A stretch of 64,000 nt of DNA, taken from the NCBI RefSeq assembly GCF_047238305.1, contig NZ_JBDFMO010000001.1, positions 1,736,001 to 1,800,000 of the forward strand, in the 5' to 3' direction. This document shows, in pieces, positions 1 to 9,247 of the stretch. The translations under genes and the position numbers were made by a program. Each line of letters starts with the position of its first letter. Position 1 is the first letter of the stretch. This DNA comes from Ferdinandcohnia sp047238305 (lineage in GTDB: Bacteria > Bacillota > Bacilli > Bacillales > Bacillaceae_L). Below the pieces are notes generated by a model. That model was not told the origin of the DNA. It did no database searches and saw nothing but the letters and a program-made list of their open reading frames with translations.

Positions 1-444
1 GATCGTTTCTTAGAGTTAAATAATGAATTGCTTCCAACCGGAAACATGATTGATGTAAAAGGAACTCCATTTGATTTCCAAAATGGCAGAAAGATTGTGG
101 ATGGGACAAATGCGGACAACCCACAAAACATTTTGGCTGGAAATGGATATGATCATCCGTTTCTCTTAACGAGTAATCAAAATCAAGAAATCCAGTTAAC
201 CGATGAAACATCTGGAAGAACTTTGATTGTTGAAACAAACCAACCAGCTGTTGTTGTTTACACAAGCAATCACTTAAAAGGTGATTTCGAAATTAGAGAG
301 GTAAAGGCCAGACCGTATCTTGGAATATGTCTAGAAACACAAGGACTACCAGACGCCATCCATCACCCAAACTTCCCATCCGTTGTAATTAAAAAAGGCG
401 AACAATACCACTGGGAAACAAAATATACTTTCTTAGCAAAATAG
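1..444 (+). CDS. galM: Aldose 1-epimerase (galactose mutarotase), C-terminal part
   Basis: The frame is open from the first base, so the gene is cut by the window edge and only its last 147 residues are seen. GalM interconverts alpha and beta anomers of galactose or glucose in the cytoplasm, feeding the Leloir pathway. The family signature is the C-terminal beta-sandwich with LPTG near the start, NHLKGDF and a GICLETQ stretch; that Glu is the usual catalytic base, followed by QGLPDAIHHPNFP. A LacI/GalR-type regulator follows downstream, which fits a sugar-utilisation context. The family call is firm; the true sugar is not visible. Confidence 0.9.
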   Translation, partial: DRFLELNNELLPTGNMIDVKGTPFDFQNGRKIVDGTNADNPQNILAGNGYDHPFLLTSNQNQEIQLTDETSGRTLIVETNQPAVVVYTSNHLKGDFEIREVKARPYLGICLETQGLPDAIHHPNFPSVVIKKGEQYHWETKYTFLAK

Positions 445-502
445 GGACCAGAGGGACGGTTCTTCTGGCTCCGGGACCACAGGGATGGTTCTCTTGGTCC
501 CC
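444..502. repeat. Two tandem GGGAC palindromes downstream of galM
   Basis: Two adjacent copies of a roughly 29-bp palindrome-like unit begin GGGACCA and end in GGCTCC or GGTCCC, starting on the last base of the galM stop codon. The second copy folds as a hairpin with arms GGGACCA and TGGTCCC. Related units occur at 16646 and 39182. They could act as galM terminators or be REP-type dispersed palindromes; there is no strong T-run, so the terminator role is uncertain. Confidence 0.6.
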
Positions 503-523
503 AAATCCAAAATGGATTTGTTA

Positions 524-695
524 GACGCAAAAAACGTGGAGTAGACGCAAATCTGGTGAGAAAGACGCAAAAAAATGTATTTCCGACGCAAATATTACTT
601 TTGGGACGCAAATCCGTTGGAACTGTCGAAAATGTTGTGTTTTTGACGCAAATATCATGACATCGACGCATATCCGATGAAACCAACGCAAATCC
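524..695. repeat. 20-bp-period array with core GACGCAAAT
   Basis: The core GACGCAA recurs at about 524, 544, 564, 585, 605, (625, degenerate), 645, 665 and 685, a period of 20-21 bp. The bases between cores are not conserved. No convincing ORF crosses it. The period is close to two helical turns, so the same DNA face would be presented each time. It lies directly upstream of the LacI-family gene. Its function is unknown; two other 20-bp arrays with different cores occur in this window. Confidence 0.8.
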
Positions 696-769
696 TGTCA
701 CGGAATACTCATTACTCCCACCACACTGCAATGTGCAAATTCAACAATACCCTAGAAAGAAGGTGAACC

Positions 770-1750
770 ATGGCGACGATTAAAGATATCGCAGAAAAAG
801 CAGGTGTCTCGATTGCGACAGTATCAAGGGTGCTCAATTATGACGCCAGCTTATCCGTCAGCGACGACACGAAGAAGAGAATATTTGAGATTGCAGAGGC
901 GCTGTCATATAAAAAACGTTCTTCCAAAAAATCTTCTTCTGCACGGATTGGGATTCTCCTTTGGTACACGGAAAAAGAGGAGCTCAATGACCTTTATTAT
1001 ATGTCGATCCGGCTTGGAATCGAGCAGCGCTGTGAACAGCAAGGCATCCAGGTGGTCAATTTTTATAATAGCATTGAGAGCATGAAGCAGGAGGATCTTC
1101 AGGGAATTATCGCGGTTGGTAAGTTCAGCTCCACTCAAGTCAATGAACTATCAAAAATGGCCGAACATCTCGTGTTCGTCGATTCAAACCCTGACGAAGA
1201 TGTCTATGATGCAGTTGTGATTGATTTTGAAAAAGCAACGCGAACGGTGCTGGAGCATTTTATTCAAAGTGGTCATACGAATATCGGTTATTTAGGTGGT
1301 CGTGAGGAGTACAAAGACCACTCTTCGGAAATCGAAGAAATCCGAGAAAAAACGTTCAAAACATATCTCAACGAAGCGAATCTATTAGATGAAAGAAACC
1401 TGTATATTGGTAACTTCACGGTTGATGATGGCTACAAGTTGATGAAGCAAGCGATCGAAGAAAAAGGAGACGCGCTTCCAACTGCCTTCTTCGCTGCCAA
1501 TGACCTAATCGCTATTGGTGCATTACGCGCGCTAAATGAAGAAAAAATCGACGTGCCAAACCGTGTGAGCCTCATCGGCGTCAATGACATCAGTGTATCA
1601 AAATACGTCTTTCCACCGCTGTCAACGGTGAAGGTCCATACCGAAGTCATGGGCGAAACCGCAGTCGACACGATCCTCGAGCGGATCGCCGGAAGACAAA
1701 TCGCGAAAAAGATATTCATCACCACAAAATTAGTGATGCGAAAAACCTAG
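770..1750 (+). CDS. LacI/GalR-family transcriptional regulator
   Basis: This 326-residue regulator has the LacI layout: an N-terminal helix-turn-helix (residues about 4-22, KDIAEKAGVS..TVSRVLN), a hinge, then a periplasmic-binding-protein-like effector domain (about 60-326) with YLGG and FAANDLIAIGALRAL motifs. The ATG is preceded by GAAAGAAGGTGAACC, a good ribosome binding site. Such proteins repress or activate sugar genes on binding a sugar. The upstream galM suggests galactose or a galactoside as effector, but the ligand cannot be read from sequence. A hairpin terminator follows at once. Confidence 0.93.
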   Translation: MATIKDIAEKAGVSIATVSRVLNYDASLSVSDDTKKRIFEIAEALSYKKRSSKKSSSARIGILLWYTEKEELNDLYYMSIRLGIEQRCEQQGIQVVNFYNSIESMKQEDLQGIIAVGKFSSTQVNELSKMAEHLVFVDSNPDEDVYDAVVIDFEKATRTVLEHFIQSGHTNIGYLGGREEYKDHSSEIEEIREKTFKTYLNEANLLDERNLYIGNFTVDDGYKLMKQAIEEKGDALPTAFFAANDLIAIGALRALNEEKIDVPNRVSLIGVNDISVSKYVFPPLSTVKVHTEVMGETAVDTILERIAGRQIAKKIFITTKLVMRKT

Positions 1751-1770
1751 TCCCCACGGCTAGGTTTTTT
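1741..1770 (+). terminator. Rho-independent terminator of the LacI-family gene
   Basis: AAACCTAG pairs with CTAGGTTT around a short loop, followed by a run of T; it overlaps the last codons and stop of the regulator gene. Confidence 0.85.
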
Positions 1771-2412
1771 CCATCCTATTTAATAGGAAAGAAAGAGTAC
1801 AATAATCCCCAAAGTGACCACGAAAATCCGTGAAACCATAGTCCAATCCTCTCATTGTCCATCTCGTGCCATCTTGGCCCAATTTACACTAAAAACGCCT
1901 AAATGACAAAAACTGGACTCTCTTTTACAAATCTATTACTAATTTTCTGTATAACTGATTTTTCATTTCTTACGAGATGAAAATGCTTCCAATAACAAAA
2001 AATCCTCTTGTCTTTGTCAAGTTACATTTATGTTACAAGGATTAATGATAAAAGGACTATTTTCCTACTAAATGTAATAAAGTGCTTCAAGATGCTTGAG
2101 TTCGAGATAATATGTCGAGGTTTATCAACATTCTTTTGTTTCGTGGATTTGCCAAAGGTACTAGTGGACTAGTACACCTTAGGTAGTAAGCGAGTCCGGT
2201 GCAGCCAACAAATTGTAGAAAAATGTAGATAAAACAGGTCTTTCGTATGAAATCTAATATTATCGGAATATTCAGGATAAATTGACCTAAACCTAAATAT
2301 CGGGTAATTTTTAGTATATATTTGGAAAAAATGTGAACGAAATATGTAATTTTTGCCCTGTAAATGGGCATTCCACTATATAAAACTTATTTACGATAAG
2401 CAGGTGATCTTT
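1771..2412. other. Intergenic region upstream of the T7SS locus
   Basis: AT-rich 640-bp stretch with no credible gene; a minus-strand frame at 2087-2371 has no ribosome binding site and no recognisable product. At about 2157-2177 the palindrome GTACTAG-TG-GACTAGTAC could be an operator or a small hairpin. The promoter of the T7SS locus presumably lies here, but I could not fix -35/-10 boxes with confidence. Confidence 0.5.
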
Positions 2413-2763
2413 ATGGGAATTAATGTTTCTGCTGCCATTTCACAAGCCAACCAACTCCGCAACTATGCCTCACAACTTCGTAATCTTAAAAGCTCTTTAA
2501 ATGGGTTTAAAGGAAATATCAACTCAGCCTGGCAGGCGACAGAGGTCCAATATATCAATCAAGCAATCGCGGAGATCAATCGTGAGCTTAATCAGATTGC
2601 CTCAAAGCTTGATTCAGTCGCACCAGACATCATCTCGGTTGCAAACCAAATCAAACGCGAAGAAGAGGCAGCTGCTCGTGCAGCAGCAGAGGCTAGAAGG
2701 AAGGCTGAAGAGGAAGCACGAAAAAGAGCTGAAATGAATGGACCATATCCACGCTATTATTAA
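2413..2763 (+). CDS. WXG100-like small secreted protein with charged tail
   Basis: This 116-residue protein is almost all helical. A first helix (residues about 3-33) and a second helix (about 45-80) flank the turn SAWQATE, a W-x-A version of the WXG turn. An Ala/Glu/Arg-rich coiled-coil tail (AARAAAEARRKAEEEARK) ends in YPRYY. ESAT-6-like proteins with this plan form helical hairpins and are exported by T7SS. The ATG at 2413 follows AGCAGGTGATC; an in-frame upstream start at 2353 lacks an SD site. It lies upstream of essC, so it may be a substrate or partner. The long charged tail is unlike a plain 100-residue EsxA. Confidence 0.75.
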   Translation: MGINVSAAISQANQLRNYASQLRNLKSSLNGFKGNINSAWQATEVQYINQAIAEINRELNQIASKLDSVAPDIISVANQIKREEEAAARAAAEARRKAEEEARKRAEMNGPYPRYY

Positions 2764-2798
2764 TAGGCTGGTAGGTTCGAAAAGCTGGAAGGATCAAT

Positions 2799-2951
2799 AT
2801 GTTACGAAACGATAACCACAAGGATATTGATCTGATAGAGGATGTTGCCTATGACAAGTTGAGTCCAGATGCTAATACAGCCTTTCTTCGGGTAAGCTTT
2901 GTTATTCCTTCGTTTAAAAATGCCACTGGAAATCGCAACTTCGAAGAATAG
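2799..2951 (+). CDS. Small hypothetical protein (50 residues), possibly a remnant
   Basis: ATG at 2799 has a GGAAGG ribosome binding site eight bases upstream and encodes 50 residues, acidic at the N-terminus (DIDLIEDVAYDKL) and ending in NRNFEE. I do not recognise it. It fills the space between the WXG100-like gene and the four-helix membrane gene in the same direction. It could be a genuine small T7SS-locus protein or the stub of a decayed gene. Confidence 0.35.
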   Translation: MLRNDNHKDIDLIEDVAYDKLSPDANTAFLRVSFVIPSFKNATGNRNFEE

Positions 2952-3049
2952 AGCTAATCTGTTTTTTTTTCTGTGTTACATCAATATGTTTTAATAAAAA
3001 ATTAAGGGAAAACGAACAATAAATTCTCCGTGAGAGGCGGTTTCAAGCC

Positions 3050-3517
3050 TTGAATTTCATCGTAAAGTTTATTCAATACATATCCTTGTTTTTTGTTATG
3101 ATTTTCTATATTTCGGCCTTAGAAAGGATTTATGCTGGAAACATTACGAGCGGACTTATTATCCTCATCATTTTACTTCTATTAAACTTTTGGATTTTAA
3201 AATGGATGAGTAAGTACCCCATCTCTTATCCAGGGATGTATTTTTTGAATGGATTGTTAACTCTCACTTGTTTTATATTTATCATTTATTTGCTTATTTT
3301 CATAACCGGCAGGCGTACATTTGATGATAGTGTAGGTTACTTCATCCTTATTCTTGGGATGTTATCTGCAGTGTTTTGGTGGAAATTTAATATTTTAGAA
3401 GTGTTACGAAGAAAAAAAGGAAAAAGGGACGACCCCAAAGGTTTGAAAGGAAGTCGTTTAAAAGTCGATGAATTCCGTCATCCTTTTAAACACTTAAAAG
3501 GGAGAGATTTGCTTTGA
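3050..3517 (+). CDS. Four-helix membrane protein preceding essC
   Basis: This 155-residue protein has four hydrophobic helices (about 4-24, 29-50, 62-86 and 95-117) and a basic C-terminal tail of about 40 residues (RRKKGKRDDPKG) predicted to be cytoplasmic. The TTG start is supported by GAGAGGCGG upstream. Its stop overlaps the essC start (TTGA), which implies translational coupling. It matches none of the known T7SSb membrane components (EssA, EssB, EsaA). Coupling to the ATPase suggests it could be a membrane subunit of the secretion machine. The family is unknown to me. Confidence 0.75.
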   Translation: MNFIVKFIQYISLFFVMIFYISALERIYAGNITSGLIILIILLLLNFWILKWMSKYPISYPGMYFLNGLLTLTCFIFIIYLLIFITGRRTFDDSVGYFILILGMLSAVFWWKFNILEVLRRKKGKRDDPKGLKGSRLKVDEFRHPFKHLKGRDLL

Positions 3518-6500
3518 TATTAACTCTATTTGATCGGGAAAAGGCTTTTACATTTGTGCTGCCAGAGCGTGTGACAGGGCGTTATATTTTAACGTCTGAG
3601 GATGCGCACGGAAAAGCAGCGAATATGATGGCGATTGAGGCGGAGGACGGAAAATGGTTTTTGAAGTCCAACAAATCTGCGTTTCTGATGAATGACAAGC
3701 AGGAGATCCTTGTCAAACAAGAAATTGAGCCATTTAAAACGTACACGATTTCCCGCAATCATGATGCATCAGCGCTTTTATATGTAGAGCCACCGACAAG
3801 TGATCGAAATGAGTATACAAAGCACGAGGTGACGGGAAGCAGCATTCGCATTGGTCGTGGCAATGACAGCCACATCCGGTTTTCGAATAAGCTCGTCTCC
3901 AGCTCCCATTGTGTGATTCAGTACGATGCACAGGGTCATGCAATTATCCGTGACAACAATAGCTCGAACGGAACGTATGTCAACGGAGAGCGTGTGAAGG
4001 AAAAAGTACTATCGAACGGTGATGTCATTTACATCATGGGGCTGAAAATTATCTACAATGGCAAATTACTTTCATTGAATAACCCACATCAATTGGTATT
4101 TTTGGATCGCAATGCCTTTCGTCCGTTTGAGGTGCAAAAGCCAGTTATTGAGGACGAGGAGCCTCTCGACGACTTTGAAACGGAAGAAAAAAATGACGAC
4201 CTGTTTTATCGCTCGCCACGGTTTAAGCGGGACATAAAGAGGACGGAAATCAGGATTGATCCGCCGCCATCAAAGCCAAATATTGATGAGACTCCGTTGA
4301 TGTACATCCTCGGACCTTCGATTACCATGGGGATGGCCTCGCTTTTCACCGGACTTTTCACGCTTAACAATGTGATGGCACGAGGTGGTGACATCATGTA
4401 CGCGATGCCGACACTAATGATGTCGCTCAGTATGTTGATTGGAACGGTGCTTTGGCCGATTTTAATGAAGCGTCATGAGAAAAAGCAACGGATTAAGCTT
4501 GAAGGCAAGCGCCAGGAAAAATACTCAAAATACATTGAAGACATGGCACAAGTGATTGAAGACGAATGTGTCCGTCAAAGTGAAATACTTCATGAGAACC
4601 ATGTGGCTCTGCAAAATCTCATCTCCCGGATTACGATGCGAAAAAGAAATCTCTGGGAGCGCGCGATTGGGCAAGATGATTTTCTTAAGGTTCGCCTTGG
4701 CATTGGGGATCTCCCGTTAAATGCAGAGCTCAAGTACCCTGAGAAAAAATTCACACTGGAGGACGACAATCTCCAGGATGAGCTTTATAAAATGGTGGAA
4801 GCACCCCACATTTTAAAACAGGTGCCTGTGACCTTAAGTTTTGTTGAGGAATTTGTCAGTGGTGTAATTGGGCGCCGTAGTCGTGTACAGGATTTTGTGA
4901 AGGGACTTATTTTTCAATTAACAGCCTTACATAGCTATGACGAGCTCAAGCTTGTGTTCCTTTACGATAAGGATGAAGAAGAGTACTGGAAGTTTACAAA
5001 ATGGCTCCCACATGTCTGGGATGAAGGCATGCAGATTCGCTTTATCGCAACAGATGCGACCGAGGTGAAGGAGCTTTCTGCTTATTTTGAAAAAGAAATC
5101 GCAAATCGCGCGGCAATGGACGAGGAGCAATTGAAAGACCAGGACCAGCATTATTTGATTTTCTCGATGAGCAAGTCACTCGCATCAAGGTCCGAGATGT
5201 TCAACCTCCTTTTAGAGGAGAAAAAGAACATCGGGATTAGCCTTGTCACTCTGTATGATGAACTCAAGAATTTACCGAAGGAATGTACGATGGTTGTCGA
5301 GCTTGCAGACGACATGGCGAAGATTTACGACAAGGACGATATTTCTGGTTCGTACACAGCGTTTGATGCCGAATTTTACGAGCGAGATGATGCCGAGGAG
5401 GTTGCAATTCGCTTAGCCAATATCCAGCTTGCATCTTCTGTTGAGGCATACACACTACCAGATATGATTACGTTCCTTGAAATGTTTGGGGTTAGTAAAA
5501 TTGAGCACTTAAACGCACTGACTCGCTGGAAGGAAAACAACCCGGTTCTATCAATTGAAACGCCGATTGGGGTCGACACGATGGGTGAGTTGTTCAAGCT
5601 AGACCTTCATGAAAAATACCATGGTCCACACGGGCTAATTGCAGGTATGACAGGGTCTGGTAAGTCTGAGTTCATCATGACATTTATTTTGTCACTTGCC
5701 GTAAACTATCACCCGGATGAGGTTGCGTTTATATTAATCGACTACAAGGGTGGCGGAATGGCGAATGCCTTTTTAAATCTGCCGCATCTTGCTGGAACGA
5801 TTACAAACCTTGATGGAGCAGCCGTAAAGCGCTCGTTGATTTCGATTCAAAGTGAGCTAAAGCGTCGTCAGTCGATTTTTAGTGAGACGAGTCGACGGAT
5901 GAACGTAAGTAATATTGACATTTATAAATACCAAAAGCTGTATCGCGAGGGGCAAGTTTCAGAGCCGCTCCAGCATTTGTTTATGATTTCAGATGAGTTC
6001 GCCGAGCTTAAAACCCAACAGCCAGAGTTCATGGAACAACTGGTGAGTGCGGCTCGTATCGGACGAAGCTTAGGTGTCCATTTGATTTTAGCCACACAGA
6101 AACCGTCTGGTGTCGTAGACGATCAGATTTGGAGTAACTCGAAATTTAGAATCAGTCTGAAAGTACAGGAAAAAGCAGATAGTATGGAGGTCATCAAGCG
6201 ACCAGATGCTGCTGAGCTTTCACAAACCGGCCGTTTTTACCTACAGGTTGGCTATAACGAATTGTTTGAGCTTGGTCAATCGGCATGGGGAGGGGCACCG
6301 TATTATCCAGCTGAAAAAGTGGAAAAACATGTTGATGAAAGCATAAGCGTCATTGACCATTTAGGTCGCGTCATCAAGAGTGCGAAGATCGATAGAAGAA
6401 CAATGGTGAAAAATCCACCGAAACAAATTGATGAAGTAACCAAGTACTTAGAAAGTCTAGCAAAACAGGAAAATATCACGGTGAAGCAGCTATGGCTGGA

Positions 6501-8124
6501 TCCGATACCTGCGAAGATTTATTTAGATCAATTAGTTGAAAAATATCCTGAAGCAACAACGAATCGCTTTGAATTGAACCCTGTGATTGGGGAATACGAT
6601 GATCCGGCGAACCAGCGCCAAAATGTGATGAGACTACCAATCACGCAGGATGGCAATACTATCATCTATGGAGTAGCAGGAAGCGGGAAAACCACATTTG
6701 TTGCGTCCATCATGTACTCACTCATGGAATCTCATACGCCTAATGAGCTAAATGCATATTTACTAGATTTTAGCTCGGAAACGTTAAGCTGGTTCCGTGA
6801 AGCGCCACATGTCGGGGATGTTCTTTTATCCCATGACAGTGAGAAGATTGATAATCTCTTTAAAATGATGAATAGCGAGATTGAGAGACGTAAAAAGCAA
6901 TTGTCTAATTATGGTGGAGACTTGCAGACATATAACCGTTTATCAGATGATGGCCTGCCATCAATTGTGATTGTGATTCACAATTATGCAGCGTTTTCTG
7001 AAATGTATGAGGCACACGAGGAGACCATTTCGTACCTCACTCGTGAAGGAACAAAGTACGGGATCTATTTTATCGTTACAGCTGCCCATACGGGTGCAAT
7101 TCGCTACCGCTTAATGCAAAACTTCAAGCAACTATATGTGCTCCAGCTTAATGACACGTCCGAATATTCGGCGGTTCTCGGAAATGTCGATGGTGTCTTC
7201 CCATCGAAACATAAGGGGCGAGGCATTTTCAAGGCTGACGGTGTGTATGAGTTCCAAGTTGCTCTTATTACCGAGGGTGTCCATGACATGTACCAATACA
7301 TCACCGATTACTGTCGTCGTTTGCGTGACAGTTGGGGAAAGAGTGCTGCGAAGCGAATTCCTGTCTTGCCGGAAAAAGTCGATATCGAGTATCTGCATGA
7401 TGAAATTCGTTACAACAAGTCTCATAAACTACCTGTTGGGGTTGAAAAAGATTCGCTTGCTGTTACCTACTTCGATTTCGGTCAATACTTTGTGAATCTT
7501 GTGTTGGCAAGTAGTAGTGAAGCATGCGAAGGTGTGATGCAGGGAATCTCTGAAATCGTTCGTGCCAATGAGAAAAATGAAGTCGTGGTACTCGACCCGA
7601 ATGAGGAGCTTATCCGAGTCGGAGGAAAGCATGTGTCAAATGCGGCCGAACTTGAGGAGACCATTGTTTACCTGTTTAACACATTGGTGTTCCGTAATAA
7701 CACAACGAAGGATGCGCTTGAAGAAGGCGCAACACCACCAGAATTCGAACCGATTTACTGTATCATCCATTCCTTCAACGACTTGATGATGCTGTTATCA
7801 GAGGATGGTCAGGATAAGCTGAAGGTATTTTTAGAACGTATTGATGGCCTCAATGTATTTATGGTCATCTCCGACCGCGCCGATTCCTTGAACTCATTCG
7901 CATTCGAGCCTTGGTTTAAAAAGCAGGTTTCGTTAAGCGATGGAATCTGGGTCGGAAACGGCATTACCGATCAATATTTAATGAAAGTTTCAAAAGTCAC
8001 AAACAGCATGTATCAAGAAATTCCAGAGGACTTCGGATATGTGCTAACAAAAGGAAAACCAAAGTTAGTCAAACTTTTGACGGGTTCGAAGTCTCGTGAA
8101 GAGGAGGCGGTTTACCATGGATAA
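3514..8124 (+). CDS. essC: EssC-type T7SS ATPase (FHA domain + three FtsK/SpoIIIE modules)
   Basis: This 1536-residue motor drives export in type VII secretion. Residues 1-95 look like a degenerate FHA domain. Residues about 108-172 are a canonical FHA (R115, S129, H132, N152, N157). Two membrane helices follow (about 262-285 and 293-318). ATPase module 1 has Walker A G711-S718 (GMTGSGKS) and Walker B D827-E828 (ISDEFAEL). Module 2 has Walker A GVAGSGKT ending at K1059/T1060, but its Walker B acidic pair is replaced (VIHNYAAF). Module 3 (about 1300-1536) has lost Walker A. The TTG start at 3514 has AAGGGAGAGA upstream and overlaps the preceding stop. The intact phosphothreonine-pocket residues differ from what is described for staphylococcal/Geobacillus EssC and match the kinase genes downstream. 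Confidence 0.95.
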   Translation: MILTLFDREKAFTFVLPERVTGRYILTSEDAHGKAANMMAIEAEDGKWFLKSNKSAFLMNDKQEILVKQEIEPFKTYTISRNHDASALLYVEPPTSDRNEYTKHEVTGSSIRIGRGNDSHIRFSNKLVSSSHCVIQYDAQGHAIIRDNNSSNGTYVNGERVKEKVLSNGDVIYIMGLKIIYNGKLLSLNNPHQLVFLDRNAFRPFEVQKPVIEDEEPLDDFETEEKNDDLFYRSPRFKRDIKRTEIRIDPPPSKPNIDETPLMYILGPSITMGMASLFTGLFTLNNVMARGGDIMYAMPTLMMSLSMLIGTVLWPILMKRHEKKQRIKLEGKRQEKYSKYIEDMAQVIEDECVRQSEILHENHVALQNLISRITMRKRNLWERAIGQDDFLKVRLGIGDLPLNAELKYPEKKFTLEDDNLQDELYKMVEAPHILKQVPVTLSFVEEFVSGVIGRRSRVQDFVKGLIFQLTALHSYDELKLVFLYDKDEEEYWKFTKWLPHVWDEGMQIRFIATDATEVKELSAYFEKEIANRAAMDEEQLKDQDQHYLIFSMSKSLASRSEMFNLLLEEKKNIGISLVTLYDELKNLPKECTMVVELADDMAKIYDKDDISGSYTAFDAEFYERDDAEEVAIRLANIQLASSVEAYTLPDMITFLEMFGVSKIEHLNALTRWKENNPVLSIETPIGVDTMGELFKLDLHEKYHGPHGLIAGMTGSGKSEFIMTFILSLAVNYHPDEVAFILIDYKGGGMANAFLNLPHLAGTITNLDGAAVKRSLISIQSELKRRQSIFSETSRRMNVSNIDIYKYQKLYREGQVSEPLQHLFMISDEFAELKTQQPEFMEQLVSAARIGRSLGVHLILATQKPSGVVDDQIWSNSKFRISLKVQEKADSMEVIKRPDAAELSQTGRFYLQVGYNELFELGQSAWGGAPYYPAEKVEKHVDESISVIDHLGRVIKSAKIDRRTMVKNPPKQIDEVTKYLESLAKQENITVKQLWLDPIPAKIYLDQLVEKYPEATTNRFELNPVIGEYDDPANQRQNVMRLPITQDGNTIIYGVAGSGKTTFVASIMYSLMESHTPNELNAYLLDFSSETLSWFREAPHVGDVLLSHDSEKIDNLFKMMNSEIERRKKQLSNYGGDLQTYNRLSDDGLPSIVIVIHNYAAFSEMYEAHEETISYLTREGTKYGIYFIVTAAHTGAIRYRLMQNFKQLYVLQLNDTSEYSAVLGNVDGVFPSKHKGRGIFKADGVYEFQVALITEGVHDMYQYITDYCRRLRDSWGKSAAKRIPVLPEKVDIEYLHDEIRYNKSHKLPVGVEKDSLAVTYFDFGQYFVNLVLASSSEACEGVMQGISEIVRANEKNEVVVLDPNEELIRVGGKHVSNAAELEETIVYLFNTLVFRNNTTKDALEEGATPPEFEPIYCIIHSFNDLMMLLSEDGQDKLKVFLERIDGLNVFMVISDRADSLNSFAFEPWFKKQVSLSDGIWVGNGITDQYLMKVSKVTNSMYQEIPEDFGYVLTKGKPKLVKLLTGSKSREEEAVYHG

Positions 8125-8368
8125 AGTGCTGGTCGAGGTGTTTATTCCAGCCGCAGGCGTTTCCTATGACGTCTTCATCCCGGTCCAAAGCAAGCTCTAT
8201 GAAGTCACATTTTTACTCGCAAACACCATGACAGAGCTCTCGGGCGGCTACTTCGTCGCAACCGACACCACAGTCGTCTGCGACCGCGAAACCGGCACGA
8301 TCTTTGACATCAACCAAACGGTGGAAGAATTAGGATTTTTAAATGGGAAGAAATTGATGCTGGTGTAG
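8117..8368 (+). CDS. esaB: EsaB/YukD ubiquitin-like T7SS protein
   Basis: This 83-residue protein has the ubiquitin-like pattern of YukD/EsaB: MDKVLVEVFIP at the start, an amphipathic central helix, and a final strand GKKLMLV. EsaB is a small cytoplasmic T7SSb component needed for secretion or effector regulation. ATG 8117 is chosen because GAGGAGGCGG precedes it by six bases; the gene overlaps the end of essC by 8 nt. Adjacency to essC supports the call. Confidence 0.88.
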   Translation: MDKVLVEVFIPAAGVSYDVFIPVQSKLYEVTFLLANTMTELSGGYFVATDTTVVCDRETGTIFDINQTVEELGFLNGKKLMLV

Positions 8369-8459
8369 GTTGGAATTGGACCAGGGCAGCAAAATCAACC
8401 AAGTGGCAACAGACATTTTTTATAAGCAATCAAAGTCTTTAAAGTAAGGAAGGTGCCAA

Positions 8460-9242
8460 ATGAGGGTACAAAAGAGGGTAGTCTTATTCCTTCTTCTATT
8501 CATTCTCATAATAGGAGGAACAGGGTGTATGAGTTCAAGTAGTGCAGGAACAGAGGAGAAAGCAATTCAATATTTAGAAGAGAAGTATGGGAAAGAATTT
8601 GAGGTCATGTGGTCTAAAGAAGGAAGTAAGCTTTTTGAAGATTTGTATGGTGGCGACCTAATTACTGTTCATCCTAAAGGTGAACCGGAAATCGTGTTTA
8701 CTATTCAGGAGGACGGAGACGAATACGTGGATCTTTATTTACCTGCTAAGTGGGCAAACGAACTACAAAAAAAGGTAGAAGACCAAATTGCTAGCGAATT
8801 TCCACCTGAGACTCGTTTCAAAGTCATTTTACGCAATACAGGAAATGATGAGAGTCTTAAGAACCAGTCAGTAGAAGAAATTCTTAAAACTGGTAAAAAT
8901 GTTGGTGTAAGCATTATTGCTGGTATAAAAACCTCTGGCCAACCAGATGTGAACCAGTACAGTCAAGGTATTTATAATGTGTTTAATTTGTTAAAAGGTT
9001 TAGATACTAAGCAATATGTTCTTTCAGTAGGATTTGTAGATGAATCAGAAGACATTGATGAATATATTAATACAGCTTATATCAACAATATTCCTTGGTC
9101 GAATTTAGATGCAAAAGTTTATGGTGAGGTTAACGTAGATTTTCGTTTAGATCCTGAGAACCCTAGCCCTAATGTCGAGCCAAGCATGATTTTAGAAGGA
9201 CCCGAAAACGTTATTGAGAATTACGAATCCTTTGGGGAGTGA
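8460..9242 (+). CDS. Lipoprotein upstream of a lipase, candidate immunity protein
   Basis: This 260-residue protein has a lipoprotein signal peptide (hydrophobic residues 7-20, lipobox GTGC with Cys23), then an acidic soluble domain of no family I recognise. AAGGAAGGTGCC precedes the ATG. Its stop lies six bases before the ATG of the lipase-like gene, so the two are tightly coupled. In Staphylococcus aureus the T7SS lipase TslA is neutralised by the lipoprotein TilA; the same pairing of a surface lipoprotein with a candidate T7SS lipase suggests an immunity role here. That is inference from gene order, not sequence identity. Confidence 0.7.
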   Translation: MRVQKRVVLFLLLFILIIGGTGCMSSSSAGTEEKAIQYLEEKYGKEFEVMWSKEGSKLFEDLYGGDLITVHPKGEPEIVFTIQEDGDEYVDLYLPAKWANELQKKVEDQIASEFPPETRFKVILRNTGNDESLKNQSVEEILKTGKNVGVSIIAGIKTSGQPDVNQYSQGIYNVFNLLKGLDTKQYVLSVGFVDESEDIDEYINTAYINNIPWSNLDAKVYGEVNVDFRLDPENPSPNVEPSMILEGPENVIENYESFGE

Positions 9243-9247
9243 TTGGG

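Noticed and set aside
524..695. Replication iterons or DnaA boxes
   Set aside because: The GACGCAAAT core does not match DnaA boxes (TTATCCACA) and no replication gene is nearby.
2087..2371. 94-residue minus-strand ORF
   Set aside because: No ribosome binding site, no recognisable domain, AT-rich intergenic composition, and it points against the T7SS operon.
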